Part shown: positions 32,094-40,804 of the stretch, one piece after another
Layout of the letters: each line of letters opens with the position of its first letter
Numbering within the stretch: the first letter of the stretch is position 1
NCBI GenBank assembly: GCA_002423025.1
Contig: DIUN01000018.1
Span: 135,672 to 189,342 of the forward strand
From: Sphingomonadales bacterium UBA6157
GTDB lineage: Bacteria > Pseudomonadota > Alphaproteobacteria > Sphingomonadales > Sphingomonadaceae
Length of the DNA stretch: 53,671 nt
Reading direction: 5' to 3'
Translations under genes and position numbers: made by a program
The notes under the pieces: model-generated
Told to the model about the DNA's origin: nothing
The model's database searches: none
Seen by the model: only the letters and a program-made list of their open reading frames with translations

Positions 32094-33545
32094 GTGTTGA
32101 TCGAGCTTTTGGCGGTGGGGCTCGTGGGGCTTCTGGTGGCTTTGGCGCTGGGCTGGGCGCTCTGGGCGCGGCCGCTGGGCGAAACGCGGGCCGAGCGGGA
32201 TGGCCTGCGCGCCGAGCGCGATGCAGCGCGGGCCGAGGCCGAGGCGCAGCGGGCGGAAGTGAGCCGCCAGCAGCAGGAGCGCGCCGCCAGCGCCGTGGAA
32301 GTGAAGATGCTGGCCGAGCGCAATGCCGAGCTGGGCAAGGCCGAGGCCGAGCGCGAGCGGCTGGCCGGGCAACTGCAGGCGCTGCAGGCCAAGCAGGATG
32401 AGCGTGACGCAGCCTTTGCCGCCGAGGTGGCGCGCACCACCGAGCGCTTCAAGGCGCTGGCCGGCGAGGCGCTGGAAGCGGCGCAGGTGCAGTTCCTGCA
32501 GCGGGCCGAGGCGCGCTTCACCGAGCAGCAGACGGTTTCGGAAGCCGGGTTGAAGGCGTTGCTGCAGCCGGTGGCGGAAACGCTGACGCGCTATGAAGGC
32601 GCGCTGCAGACGGTCGAGAAGGCCAGGGTGGAAGCCTATGGCGGCCTGAAGGAGCAGCTGGCAGCCGTGGCGCTGGGCCAGCGCCAGGTGAGCGACGAGG
32701 CCTCCAAGCTGGTCTCGGCGCTGCGCTCGAGCGGCAAGACCTCGGGCAGCTGGGGCGAGCAGCAGCTGCTCAACACGCTGGAGATGGCCGGACTGCGCGC
32801 CGATATCGATTTCACCCTGCAAACCCATGTGGCGGGGGATGGCGGCGGCAAGCGGCCGGATGCGATCATCAACCTGCCGGGCGGGCGGCAGCTGATCATC
32901 GATTCCAAATGCTCGGTGAATGACTATCTGGCGGCGCTGGAGGCGCCCGACGAGGCGGCGCGGCTGGCGGCGCTCAAGCGCCACGCCGCCGCGGTGCGCA
33001 CCCATGCCCGCGGGCTGAGCGACAAGGCCTATTGGAACGAGTTCGGCACGGCGGCCGATTTCGTGGTGATGTTCATTCCGGGCGAAAATTTCCTCTCCGC
33101 CGCGATGGAGCATGATCTGCCGCTGCTGGGCTGGGCCTTTGAACAGCGCATCCTGCTCGCCGGGCCGATCAACCTGCTCGCCATCGCCAAAACGGTGGCG
33201 CTGGTCTGGCGGCAGGAGACGCTGGCCGAGCAGGCCCGCGAAATCGGCAAGCTGGGGGCAGACCTGCACGCCTCCATCGCCACCATGGCCGAGCATGTTT
33301 CCGGCGTGGGGCGCAACCTTTCGCAGGCGGTGGGCAGCTACAACAGCTTCATCGGCTCGCTGGAGGGCAATGTGCTGCCCAAGGCGCGGCGGTTTACCGA
33401 GATGGGCATCGAGAAGGGAAAGAAGCCGGTGCCGGTGCTGGGCGTGGTCGATTCGGCGGTGCGGGCGGTGGCGGCGCGTGAACTGTTGCTGCCGCCGGTG
33501 GGCGATGCCCCCCGGCTGGCCAGCGATGCGGCGGCTGCGGAGTAA
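32094..33545 (+). CDS. rmuC: DNA recombination protein RmuC
   Basis: The protein has 483 residues: one N-terminal membrane helix (LLAVGLVGLLVALALGWALWA), a long Ala/Glu/Arg-rich coiled coil to about residue 150, then the RmuC nuclease-like core. The core has SGSWGEQQLLNTLEMAGL, KRPDAIINLPGGRQLIIDSKCSVNDYLAAL and FVVMFIPGENFLSAAMEHD. RmuC limits DNA inversions in E. coli and in several bacteria takes part in phage defence and recombination control. The start is GTG 32094 or TTG 32097; GGAGG at 32086-32090 is spaced better for the latter. Confidence 0.9.
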   Translation: MLIELLAVGLVGLLVALALGWALWARPLGETRAERDGLRAERDAARAEAEAQRAEVSRQQQERAASAVEVKMLAERNAELGKAEAERERLAGQLQALQAKQDERDAAFAAEVARTTERFKALAGEALEAAQVQFLQRAEARFTEQQTVSEAGLKALLQPVAETLTRYEGALQTVEKARVEAYGGLKEQLAAVALGQRQVSDEASKLVSALRSSGKTSGSWGEQQLLNTLEMAGLRADIDFTLQTHVAGDGGGKRPDAIINLPGGRQLIIDSKCSVNDYLAALEAPDEAARLAALKRHAAAVRTHARGLSDKAYWNEFGTAADFVVMFIPGENFLSAAMEHDLPLLGWAFEQRILLAGPINLLAIAKTVALVWRQETLAEQAREIGKLGADLHASIATMAEHVSGVGRNLSQAVGSYNSFIGSLEGNVLPKARRFTEMGIEKGKKPVPVLGVVDSAVRAVAARELLLPPVGDAPRLASDAAAAE

Positions 33546-33636
33546 GAAGGTTGTGGACAGGTGGCGCTGGCCCCGGCTGGCGCATTGCGGCGCGCCGGGC
33601 CGGTGGCTAGGGTGACAGGCAAAGGAGAATTCTACG

Positions 33637-34155
33637 ATGGCGGGCGTCAACAAGGTCATTCTGGTCGGGCGGCTGGGCAAGGACCCGGAGTCCAAGAGCT
33701 TCGCCAATGGTGGTTCGGTGGTGAAGTTTTCGCTCGCGACCTCGGAAACCTGGCGCGACAAGCAGTCCGGTGAGCGCAAGGAAAAGACCGAGTGGCACAA
33801 TGTCGTGATCTTCAACGAAGCTCTCGGCAAGATCGCCAGCCAGTATCTGCGCAAGGGCAGCGAAGTCTATCTTGAAGGCTCGATCGAGACCCGCAAGTGG
33901 CAGGACCAGAACGGCGCTGATCGCTACACGACCGAGATCGTGCTGCCGCGCTTCCGCGGAGAACTGGCGCTGCTCGGTGGCCGGGATTCCGGTGCTGGCG
34001 GCGGCGGCGGAGGCAGCATGGGCGGCGGCGGCTATGGCGATGATTACGGCGCGCCACGCGGCGGCGGCGCTCCCTCCGGTGGCGGCGGCATGGGCGGCGG
34101 CGGTGGCCGGCCGGGCGCCTTTGATGATGATCTCAACGACGACGTGCCGTTCTGA
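33637..34155 (+). CDS. ssb: Single-stranded DNA-binding protein
   Basis: The protein has 172 residues. An OB fold (MAGVNKVILVGRLGKDPE, WRDKQSGERKEKTEWHNVVIFNEAL, LRKGSEVYLEGSIETRKWQD) covers about the first 110 residues. A glycine-rich flexible linker follows, then the acidic tip DDDLNDDVPF that recruits replication and repair partners. It binds single-stranded DNA as a tetramer. It follows rmuC by about 90 bases and ends at a strong hairpin. Confidence 0.95.
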   Translation: MAGVNKVILVGRLGKDPESKSFANGGSVVKFSLATSETWRDKQSGERKEKTEWHNVVIFNEALGKIASQYLRKGSEVYLEGSIETRKWQDQNGADRYTTEIVLPRFRGELALLGGRDSGAGGGGGGSMGGGGYGDDYGAPRGGGAPSGGGGMGGGGGRPGAFDDDLNDDVPF

Positions 34156-34163
34156 GCCTCTAG

Positions 34164-34190
34164 CCCGGCCCTGACAGCATCAGGGCCGGG
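34164..34190. terminator. Perfect 11-base hairpin after ssb
   Basis: CCCGGCCCTGA (34164-34174) pairs with TCAGGGCCGGG (34180-34190) around the loop CAGCA. It lies between the convergent ssb and serine-hydrolase genes and can act in both directions. There is no T run. Confidence 0.7.
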
Positions 34191-34193
34191 GCA

Positions 34194-34210
34194 GCCCGGC
34201 GGAGCCGGGC
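34194..34210. terminator. Second hairpin between ssb and the serine hydrolase
   Basis: GCCCGGC (34194-34200) and GCCGGGC (34204-34210) pair around GGA. It sits next to the stop of the minus-strand hydrolase and may add to the upstream hairpin. Confidence 0.45.
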
Positions 34211-34211
34211 T

Positions 34212-35339
34212 TCAGGCCATCAGGCCTTGCTGCATTGCCATCATCAGGCCGAAGGCGCGGCTGTCACCCATGGTGCCGCTGTGCATCTTGTTCATGGCAT
34301 AGGCGATGGTGGTGCGGGCATCCATGTCGATGACGATGAGCGAGCCGCCATAGCCGCCCCAGAACAGCGTGTTGGGGTTGGGCAGCGGCATCATCGCACC
34401 GGGCAGCCCGAAGCCCAGGCCGTAGCGGATCGGCAGGCCAAGTACCGCATCATGCCCTTCCACTTGCAGCTCCAGCGCCTTGCGGCAGCCGGCTTCGGAG
34501 AGCAGGCGCTTGCCCTTGGCGATGCCGCCGTTGGCCAGCAGCATGTGAATTTCCGCCACCGAGCGGGCATTGCCATGGCCGCCTGCGGCCGGGATCTCGG
34601 CGGCGCGCCATTCCCGCGTGCGGGTGTCGCGCGGGTCGAGGCCAGGGTTGCCCAGGCTCTTGCGGGCAATCTCGCTGCTCAGGTCCATCCCGGCTTCCGG
34701 CGGAATCAGGTCCGCCACCCGGGCATCATGCTCGGGGCCGAAGCCGATGTGAAAATCGGCGCCAAGCGGCTCGGCGATCTCCTCGCGGAACACCGTGCCC
34801 AGTGTCTTGCCGGTGATGCGCCGCACCACTTCCCCCACCAGATACCCCTGGGTGATGGCGTGGTAGCCTGGTGCGCTGCCCGGCTCCCACCACGGTGCCT
34901 GGGCGGCGAGCAGCGAAGTCACCTTCTCCCAGTCATACAGGTCGGCCGGGGCCAGCCGCTGCTCCCAGCCGGACAGGCCGGCGGAGTGGCTCATGAGCTG
35001 GCCGGTGGTGACACGCTCCTTGCCGGCTGCGGCAAACTCGGGCCAGTAGCGGGCGACGGGCGCGGCAAAGTCGAGTTCGCCCCGGTCCGCGAGCAGCAGC
35101 GCCGTGAGCGCCATCATCGTCTTGGTGGTGGAATAGACGTTGACGATGGTGTCTGCCTCCCAGGGCCGGGTGCGGGCCGCATCGGCCCAGCCACCCCACA
35201 GGTCGATGACCGTCTCGCCCTCGATGGTGGCGGCGAAGCTGGCGCCAAGATCGGCGCCAGAGGCAAGGTTGGCGGCCATCGCGTCACGCACGCCGGCGAA
35301 GCGATCCTGGGTAAAGCCTTGCACTGTATCAGCGGTCAT
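34212..35339 (-). CDS. Serine hydrolase, class C beta-lactamase/EstB family
   Basis: The protein has 375 residues without a signal peptide. The SxxK motif is STTK in TIVNVYSTTKTMMALTALLLADRGELDF, the serine nucleophile region. The second motif is Y in GSAPGYHAITQGYLVGEVVRRITG. GGYGGSLIVIDMDARTTIAYAMNKM takes the place of the KTG strand. Such cytosolic members (EstB-like) are esterases acting on short acyl esters rather than resistance enzymes. The cellular substrate is unknown. Confidence 0.85.
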   Translation of the reverse strand: MTADTVQGFTQDRFAGVRDAMAANLASGADLGASFAATIEGETVIDLWGGWADAARTRPWEADTIVNVYSTTKTMMALTALLLADRGELDFAAPVARYWPEFAAAGKERVTTGQLMSHSAGLSGWEQRLAPADLYDWEKVTSLLAAQAPWWEPGSAPGYHAITQGYLVGEVVRRITGKTLGTVFREEIAEPLGADFHIGFGPEHDARVADLIPPEAGMDLSSEIARKSLGNPGLDPRDTRTREWRAAEIPAAGGHGNARSVAEIHMLLANGGIAKGKRLLSEAGCRKALELQVEGHDAVLGLPIRYGLGFGLPGAMMPLPNPNTLFWGGYGGSLIVIDMDARTTIAYAMNKMHSGTMGDSRAFGLMMAMQQGLMA

Positions 35340-35448
35340 TGTCGGTGCTCTCCGGTCATCATTCCGGGCGCGAAGTGGCGGCTCGCGGGCACGTTGGTCA
35401 AGGCTCTGTTTTGAGGGGCCTTCAGGTGATTTCGCGGCGCCCGAAGGC

Positions 35449-35955
35449 TCAGGCCTGCGGCTTCTTCAGGATCGCGAAGGGGCTGGCGGCGGCCTGCGCC
35501 TGCTCCTCGGTCAGCACGCCGGGGGCCGGGCTGGTGGAGCGCGGATAGGGGTCGAGCGCCAGCGCCAGGGCCTGGGCGGTGATCTCGCCAAGGTCGACAA
35601 CGTCGCCCACCAGCGGCTCGGTATCCAGGTCCGGTGCGGCGAGTTCGATCTCGGTGCCATCCGGCCCGGCCTCGGTGAGCAGCAGGGCGATCGGCTCGGT
35701 GATGAGGAAGGGCACCGGGTCGCCGGTGGCGACGCAGGGCTGGCTGCCGCGCGCCCTGAAGCTGCCGGTGATGCGGATGCCGCCAGCCTCGCGCTTCGTT
35801 TCAACGGCCGCCGTCAGGCTGTCCAGCGCCAGCAGGCTGAAGCGGGCGGCGAGTGCGAACCGCTCGGCCTCATTGGCCTCAAGCGCATGGCGGCGTACCT
35901 GGCCGCCGATTTCATGGGCGCGGACGGGGCGGGGGAATTCGATGTCCGGAATCAT
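35449..35955 (-). CDS. DUF177/YceD family protein (large ribosomal RNA accumulation protein)
   Basis: The protein has 168 residues and begins EFPRPVRAHEIGGQVRRHALEANEAERFALAARF. It continues with RITGSFRARGSQPCVATGDPVPFLITEPIALLL and DLGEITAQALALALDPYPR, the YceD signature. YceD influences 23S rRNA accumulation in E. coli and is usually next to rpmF or plsX. Here neither is present; the next gene on the strand is an esterase. The start overlaps the bc1-chaperone stop (ATGA at 35952). Confidence 0.82.
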   Translation of the reverse strand: MIPDIEFPRPVRAHEIGGQVRRHALEANEAERFALAARFSLLALDSLTAAVETKREAGGIRITGSFRARGSQPCVATGDPVPFLITEPIALLLTEAGPDGTEIELAAPDLDTEPLVGDVVDLGEITAQALALALDPYPRSTSPAPGVLTEEQAQAAASPFAILKKPQA

Positions 35956-36500
35956 GCGGCAAGGCCGATCTGGCCGGCGGTGAGCCGCGCCAAGGGTGTT
36001 GCATCGAGCCGGCCGGCGAGGCGCCGGGCCATGGCGGTGACGTAGGCGACGGCCTCATCGTTGATAGGCTCGCCGCGCCAGACGTTGCGGCGCAGCGCCT
36101 CGGCAAAGGCGGCATCATTGCCCAGCGCCTCGCGATAGGCGCCGAGCCGGCCGCCCAGCGCCGCCACCATCCGGCCGATGTGCTTGCCGACAACCTGGTC
36201 GCCCACGCCGTCCTGCCGCAGGCTGCCATCCATGTCGGTGATGAAGCGCTCGGTGAGATCGGCGCAGAATTGCCGCTGGTCCTCGGCTTCGAGGCGGATG
36301 AGGGTGAGGCTGAGCGCCAGCGCCACCATATCGAAGCGGCCGTCCATGGTGTCGGGCACCTGGCCGGCGAGATACCAATCCGGATTGCGGGCCTCCGCGA
36401 CGATGGCGGCGTAGAGCGCCGTGCCGGGCAAATTCGTGGCGAGGCCAGCGCCGATGGCACGGCGCAATGCTGAGAAAAGCGGGGTGGAGAGGAGGCTCAT
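35952..36500 (-). CDS. Ubiquinol-cytochrome c chaperone family protein (CBP3-like)
   Basis: This 182-residue protein belongs to the family of Cbp3/UQCC1, which helps assembly of the cytochrome bc1 complex. Family stretches include LYAAIVAEARNPDWYLAGQVPDTMDGRFDMVALALSLTLIRLE, RQFCADLTERFITDMDGSLRQDGVGDQVVGKHIGRM and GRLGAYREAL. The ATG at 36500 has GGAGG just upstream; the frame stays open further back but without family sequence. It is transcribed divergently from bamE, as in other sphingomonads, and coupled to DUF177. Confidence 0.85.
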   Translation of the reverse strand: MSLLSTPLFSALRRAIGAGLATNLPGTALYAAIVAEARNPDWYLAGQVPDTMDGRFDMVALALSLTLIRLEAEDQRQFCADLTERFITDMDGSLRQDGVGDQVVGKHIGRMVAALGGRLGAYREALGNDAAFAEALRRNVWRGEPINDEAVAYVTAMARRLAGRLDATPLARLTAGQIGLAA

Positions 36501-36600
36501 GCGATGGGGTGCCCGATAGTTTGCTTGGAAGCGGCGACAGGATAGCATATTGAGCGAGCGCGAGCGCTGCGCAACCGGCTGCGGCGTTTGGGAGAGTGTG

Positions 36601-37083
36601 ATGCGCAAGACAGTGTTGATGGCAGGCCTGCTGGCGGCCGCAGTGACGATGGGCGGTTGCACCCGCATCAAGGTCGCACAAGGCTATATCGTCGATGAGA
36701 CGCTGATCACCTCGATCCAGGCTGGCGTCGACAACCGGGAATCGGTGGAAAAGACCCTCGGCCGCCCGACCCTGGCTTCGCAGTTCGATTCGAAGCAGTG
36801 GTATTATATTTCGCGCAATACCGGCCAATATGCCTTTGCCCAGCCCAAGGTGCTCAGCCAATCCGTGCTGGTGGTGAGCTTTGACGAGGCCGGCAATGTC
36901 TCGTCCGTGGAGCGCCGTGGCCTTGAGCAGGTGGCGAATATCGACCCCGAGAAGGACAAGACGCCGACCCTGGGCCGTGACAGCAGCTTCTTCGAGGACA
37001 TCTTCGGCAACATCGGCAGCGTTGGCGCAGCCGGTGGCGGCGCCGGCCCGAACGGCAATGTGGGACGTGACGGCCCGCGCTAA
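36601..37083 (+). CDS. bamE: Outer-membrane assembly lipoprotein BamE
   Basis: The protein has 160 residues. The lipobox VTMGGC puts the lipidated Cys at residue 20. The SmpA/OmlA domain follows: GYIVDETLITSIQAGVDNRESVEKTLGRPTLASQFDSKQWYYISRN and VLVVSFDEAGNVSSVERRGL. BamE stabilises BamA-BamD during insertion of outer-membrane proteins. A longer C-terminal tail with a Gly/Asn-rich end is present, as is common in this order. Confidence 0.9.
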   Translation: MRKTVLMAGLLAAAVTMGGCTRIKVAQGYIVDETLITSIQAGVDNRESVEKTLGRPTLASQFDSKQWYYISRNTGQYAFAQPKVLSQSVLVVSFDEAGNVSSVERRGLEQVANIDPEKDKTPTLGRDSSFFEDIFGNIGSVGAAGGGAGPNGNVGRDGPR

Positions 37084-37098
37084 CCGGGCTGTTGCACC

Positions 37099-37770
37099 TC
37101 AGAACGGCTTGACGCTGCCGAGCCAGCTGGTGACGAACAGCAGGGCATAAACCGTTATCACCCAGCGCCGTGTGCCGTCCATGGTGGCGCGCAGCGGCAC
37201 TTCCGTTGCATCCGACGAGCCTTGCTGGACAAGCGCCATCAGCTGCGGGCCGACCGGCTTGAAGGCATGGTCGATCATGATGGCGGCCGCGAAGATGCCG
37301 CCGAACAGCAGCGCCTTCCAGGCCAGCCACTGCGGCGCCAGCGGTTCGCCGGTGGCGAGGGACAGCCCGCCGAGGCCGACATAGAACACCGTCAGGGCCC
37401 AGCGCAGCCAGCCCTCGATGCGGCGGTCACGCGCAGCGCGCGGCGTCATGTCATGGGCATGGGCATCCCACACCAGCCAGAGCCAGCCGAGGCCGATGGC
37501 CCAGGCCGCGGCGACGGCGGGGAACGGCAGGCCCGGCCACCAGCCACCGGCAAACAGCAGGGTGAGGGACATCGGCACCATCAGCGCCCAGGCGGTGCGC
37601 GGCCCGAGATCGACGATCACTAGCAGCTTGAGCAGCGTCAGCCGCTCCGGCATCGAATAGCTGCGACGGCGGAAATGCTGGCCGAGCACGAACACCCCAA
37701 GGTCTCCGCCGAGCCAGAGCACGAAGAGCAGCAGGTGAAGATACACCAGTGTCGGGTAGAAAGCGTCCAT
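37099..37770 (-). CDS. Polytopic membrane protein, CopD-like
   Basis: The protein has 223 residues with about five or six hydrophobic helices. The first, YPTLVYLHLLLFVLWLGGDLGVFVLGQ, resembles CopD and related heme- or metal-binding membrane proteins, with His12 placed as a possible ligand. IEGWLRWALTVFYVGLGGLSLATG and MIDHAFKPVGPQLMALV follow. No function can be assigned. It starts inside the stop of the DUF1330 gene (TGATG at 37770), so the two are translated together. Confidence 0.6.
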   Translation of the reverse strand: MDAFYPTLVYLHLLLFVLWLGGDLGVFVLGQHFRRRSYSMPERLTLLKLLVIVDLGPRTAWALMVPMSLTLLFAGGWWPGLPFPAVAAAWAIGLGWLWLVWDAHAHDMTPRAARDRRIEGWLRWALTVFYVGLGGLSLATGEPLAPQWLAWKALLFGGIFAAAIMIDHAFKPVGPQLMALVQQGSSDATEVPLRATMDGTRRWVITVYALLFVTSWLGSVKPF

Positions 37771-38078
37771 CACAGCCCCTCGAAAATCGCGACATGGACC
37801 TCTGCGGCGCCAATGCGCAGCGGCTTGATATCCTGCTGATACTGGCTGTCGGCCCAGAAGGCCTCGGCGGCGGCGCGGCCGGGAAAGCGGGCGCAGACGA
37901 TGCTGGTGCCGGGATCCCAATCTTCCAGCGCCACGGCGGCCTTGCCGATGAACAGATATTGCCCGCCATGGCGCTCATAAAGCCCTGAAGCCGCCAGTGC
38001 TTTGGCATAGGCACCCATGCGCACCGGGTCATTTACCCGCGCAGTGACCAGAAGAAAGGCGGGAGGTGTCTCTGCCAT
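37770..38078 (-). CDS. DUF1330 family protein
   Basis: This is a 102-residue dimeric alpha-beta barrel protein. FLLVTARVNDPVRMGAYAKALAASGLYERHGGQYLFIG and RFPGRAAAEAFWADSQYQQDIKPLR are the DUF1330 signature. Members are small cytoplasmic proteins of unknown function, often near oxidoreductases. The ATG at 38078 fits family length. Upstream lies a 154-base region shared with the divergent TonB receptor. Confidence 0.82.
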   Translation of the reverse strand: MAETPPAFLLVTARVNDPVRMGAYAKALAASGLYERHGGQYLFIGKAAVALEDWDPGTSIVCARFPGRAAAEAFWADSQYQQDIKPLRIGAAEVHVAIFEGL

Positions 38079-38093
38079 CAGGGTGACCCAGAA

Positions 38094-38166
38094 GTGTTGC
38101 AATTGGGAAACTATCGCAAGTCGATTGCGGAATGTCAAAATTTGTCCGGACAACTGTGTTGCAATT
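38094..38166. repeat. 11-base direct repeats in the divergent regulatory region
   Basis: GTGTTGCAATT occurs at 38094-38104 and again at 38156-38166, 62 bases apart start to start. Between them lie an inverted CGCAA/TTGCG pair (38115-38129) and the palindrome at 38142-38153. The arrangement suggests a regulatory region with two half-sites for one protein. Confidence 0.45.
38142..38153. promoter_or_regulatory. Perfect 12-base palindrome TTGTCCGGACAA
   Basis: The site lies 80 bases before the TonB receptor ATG and 64 bases before the DUF1330 start. Its TTGT...ACAA ends resemble operators of the GntR family. No regulator gene is adjacent. It is a good candidate operator for the uptake cluster. 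Confidence 0.5.
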
Positions 38167-38232
38167 TCACGGTGTTAGGATGAAAAACTGTCACAATGTC
38201 GCGGGGGACGCGACGCTAACGGGGGAATTCAG

Positions 38233-40797
38233 ATGCGCACCGTGAACACCATCGGCTTGAAACTTCTGGGCACCAGCGGCCGCTCGGCGCTGTTGGCCGC
38301 CTCGCTGCTGGCGGCCGTGCCGGCGCTGGCACAGCAGGCCGCGCCCGTCGCGCAGGCCGATGAGCAGGTGCTCGAGGATATCGTGGTGACGGCGCAGCGC
38401 CGCAGCGAATCCGTGCAGGACGTGCCGATCGCCATCACCGCCTTCTCGGCCGAGACGCTCTCCAACCGCGGCATCGCCACGCCGTTGCAGCTGATCCAGT
38501 ATGTGCCGAACCTCTTCGGCTCCAACAACACCGGGCTGGGTTCGGCCAACGCCTATTACATCCGCGGCCTGGGCAACACCGAGACCATTGCCTCGTTCGA
38601 TCCGCCGGTCGGCACCTATATCGACGACATCTACATGTCGCGGCAGAACGGCAACAACTTCGCCTTCTTCGATCTGGACCGGATCGAAGTGCTGCGCGGC
38701 CCGCAGGGCACGCTGTTCGGCCGCAACACCACCGGCGGCGCGGTCAACCTCATCATGAAGAAGCCGGGTGACGAGATCGGCGGCTTTGTCGAGGCGGCCT
38801 ATGGCGCCTATGACAAGAAGCTGGTGCGCGGCTCGATCGATCTGCCGCTGAGCAGCGGCATCCAGTTCAAGCTCTCCGGTTATTTCCAGGATGATGATGG
38901 CTATGTCATCAACACCACGACCGGCGAGCGCAACAACGATAGCGACATGGCCGGCCTGCGCGGCGCCGTGCAGTTCAAGTTCACCGAGCAGCTGACCTGG
39001 AACGTCGCCGCCGCCTATATGCGCAACGACGGCGAGAACCTGATCAACTTCGATTGCGACCCGCGCAACCCGGCCAACTGCAACGGCCGCTTCGCCACCA
39101 CTGGCATGGTCAGCAAGATCGCGCCCGGCTCGTCGCCCTACGCAGGCACCTTCGATGCCGGTGCGTTTTTTGGCGGCGGAGTTTTCGTGCCGCTCAACAC
39201 CACGGGCCGCAAGGCGGGCTTCGGGATGGGCAATGAGGTCGATACCGGCCTCTATACCTCGAACCTGGAGTGGGCGGCTGACGATTTCACGGTGAACTTC
39301 ATCACCGGCTACATCGACATGACGCAGAAGTATGCGCTCGATTTCGCTGATGGCCGCGGCCTGCCCAACGTCGCGGTGCCCGTCCCCGCTGTCACCGGCA
39401 ATGCCCGTGGCGGCTTCGCCATCATCAACGATGGCCGGCACAAGCAGTTCACCCAGGAAATCAAGATCAACGGCAAGCTGCTCGACGGCAAGATCGACTA
39501 TGTCGCCGGCTTCTTCTTCCTCGATGAGGACAACAAGACCGATTTCGCCGACCTGTTCGCCAACGCCTTCCTGCTGGCTGACCGCACGCTGGTCAACGGC
39601 GCCAACGCCAAGGCCGGCTATGTGCAGGCGGACGTCAACGTCTCCGAGCAGCTCAAGCTGACGGCGGGTATCCGCTACACCGACGAGAAGAAGACCTTCA
39701 GCATCTCGGACAACCGTTCGATCTGCGCGCCCGTGCTGCTCTCCCGCTGCATGGACAATGCCAACCTCCGCGTCTCGCTGCCCGGCGGTTCGGTGGCCAT
39801 CCCCACCGAGCAGCGCGCCAAGCTGTGGACGCCGCGTTTCGCCATCAACTTTGCGCCGAACGACGACATGCTGTTCTTTGCCAGCGCGACGCGGGGCTTC
39901 AAGTCTGGCGGCTGGAACGCCCGCGGCACCGCGCCGAACACGCTGCTGCCGTTCGATCCGGAAACCGTGTGGAGCTATGAGGCCGGCGGCAAGACCGAGT
40001 TTTTCGATAACCGCCTGCGCGTCAACCTGACCGGCTTCTGGCTGGAAACCAAGAACCTGCAGACGCCTTCGGCCTTTGTCGATCCTGTGACGGGCGGCGT
40101 GACCTTCATCACCCAGAACTTTGCCGATTATCAGAACAAGGGCCTGGAGCTCGAAGTCTCGGCAGTGCCGGTCAAGGGGCTGAACGTCTATTTCAACGTC
40201 GGCTACCAGGACGACAAGTACAAGGTGAGCGATACGCTCGCGGCGAACAAATATGGCGTGAAGGCCGTGCGCCAGCAGCAGCTGGATTGCCTTGCCCAGC
40301 TTGCCGCCGGCCGCATCCCGCTGGGGCCGACGGGCGCCAACAACGCGCCGGACTGCGCTGCCGGTATTATCGATGCCAATGGCGACATCGGCACCCCGGT
40401 GCGCACGCCCGAGTTCAGCCTGGCCTTTGGTGGGTCCTATGATTTTGCCGTGCCCAGCGCCGGCATCATCCTGACGCCCACTGTCAACGCCCAGTATCGC
40501 TCGAGCCTGGAAACCGGCACGGCCGGCGGCACCATCTTCACCGGCAGCATCACGGCGCCGGACAACACGGTCTACCCGACCAACCCGTTCTCGGGTGATG
40601 TTGTCGCCGGCTCGCTCACCGAGGCCTATTGGCAGGTGAACGCGGCACTGCAGATGCGCACCGATGACAGCAACTGGTTGGTGAGCCTCGAGTGCGAGAA
40701 TTGCTTCGACAAGCAGTTCTTCCAGTCCAGCCTCGTCAACTACAACTACCTCAACCCGCCGCGCACCTGGCAGGTCCGCGTCAAGCGCTCGTTCTGA
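38233..40797 (+). CDS. TonB-dependent receptor
   Basis: The protein has 854 residues with a signal peptide (LLAASLLAAVPALAQ). The TonB box and plug follow: LEDIVVTAQRRSESVQDVPIAITAFSAETL, then GLGSANAYYIRGLGN, LDRIEVLRGPQGTLFGRNTTGGAVNLIMKKP. The barrel ends at RTWQVRVKRSF. It belongs to the large sphingomonad group that takes up organic nutrients, not a siderophore receptor; the IVVTAQRRxExxQDVP box is typical. It heads a cluster with an MFS transporter and three further genes. A very stable UUCG hairpin separates it from them. Confidence 0.9.
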   Translation: MRTVNTIGLKLLGTSGRSALLAASLLAAVPALAQQAAPVAQADEQVLEDIVVTAQRRSESVQDVPIAITAFSAETLSNRGIATPLQLIQYVPNLFGSNNTGLGSANAYYIRGLGNTETIASFDPPVGTYIDDIYMSRQNGNNFAFFDLDRIEVLRGPQGTLFGRNTTGGAVNLIMKKPGDEIGGFVEAAYGAYDKKLVRGSIDLPLSSGIQFKLSGYFQDDDGYVINTTTGERNNDSDMAGLRGAVQFKFTEQLTWNVAAAYMRNDGENLINFDCDPRNPANCNGRFATTGMVSKIAPGSSPYAGTFDAGAFFGGGVFVPLNTTGRKAGFGMGNEVDTGLYTSNLEWAADDFTVNFITGYIDMTQKYALDFADGRGLPNVAVPVPAVTGNARGGFAIINDGRHKQFTQEIKINGKLLDGKIDYVAGFFFLDEDNKTDFADLFANAFLLADRTLVNGANAKAGYVQADVNVSEQLKLTAGIRYTDEKKTFSISDNRSICAPVLLSRCMDNANLRVSLPGGSVAIPTEQRAKLWTPRFAINFAPNDDMLFFASATRGFKSGGWNARGTAPNTLLPFDPETVWSYEAGGKTEFFDNRLRVNLTGFWLETKNLQTPSAFVDPVTGGVTFITQNFADYQNKGLELEVSAVPVKGLNVYFNVGYQDDKYKVSDTLAANKYGVKAVRQQQLDCLAQLAAGRIPLGPTGANNAPDCAAGIIDANGDIGTPVRTPEFSLAFGGSYDFAVPSAGIILTPTVNAQYRSSLETGTAGGTIFTGSITAPDNTVYPTNPFSGDVVAGSLTEAYWQVNAALQMRTDDSNWLVSLECENCFDKQFFQSSLVNYNYLNPPRTWQVRVKRSF

Positions 40798-40804
40798 TGT
40801 GACG

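Noticed and set aside
32073..33854. Open frame of 593 codons on the minus strand
   Set aside because: Antisense to rmuC and the start of ssb; no signature.
32094..34155. rmuC-ssb as part of a phage defence island
   Set aside because: Both are core chromosomal genes here with no neighbouring nuclease, toxin or defence ATPase.
34212..35339. Beta-lactamase resistance gene
   Set aside because: SxxK is present but there is no signal peptide and the context and sequence fit cytosolic EstB-type esterases.
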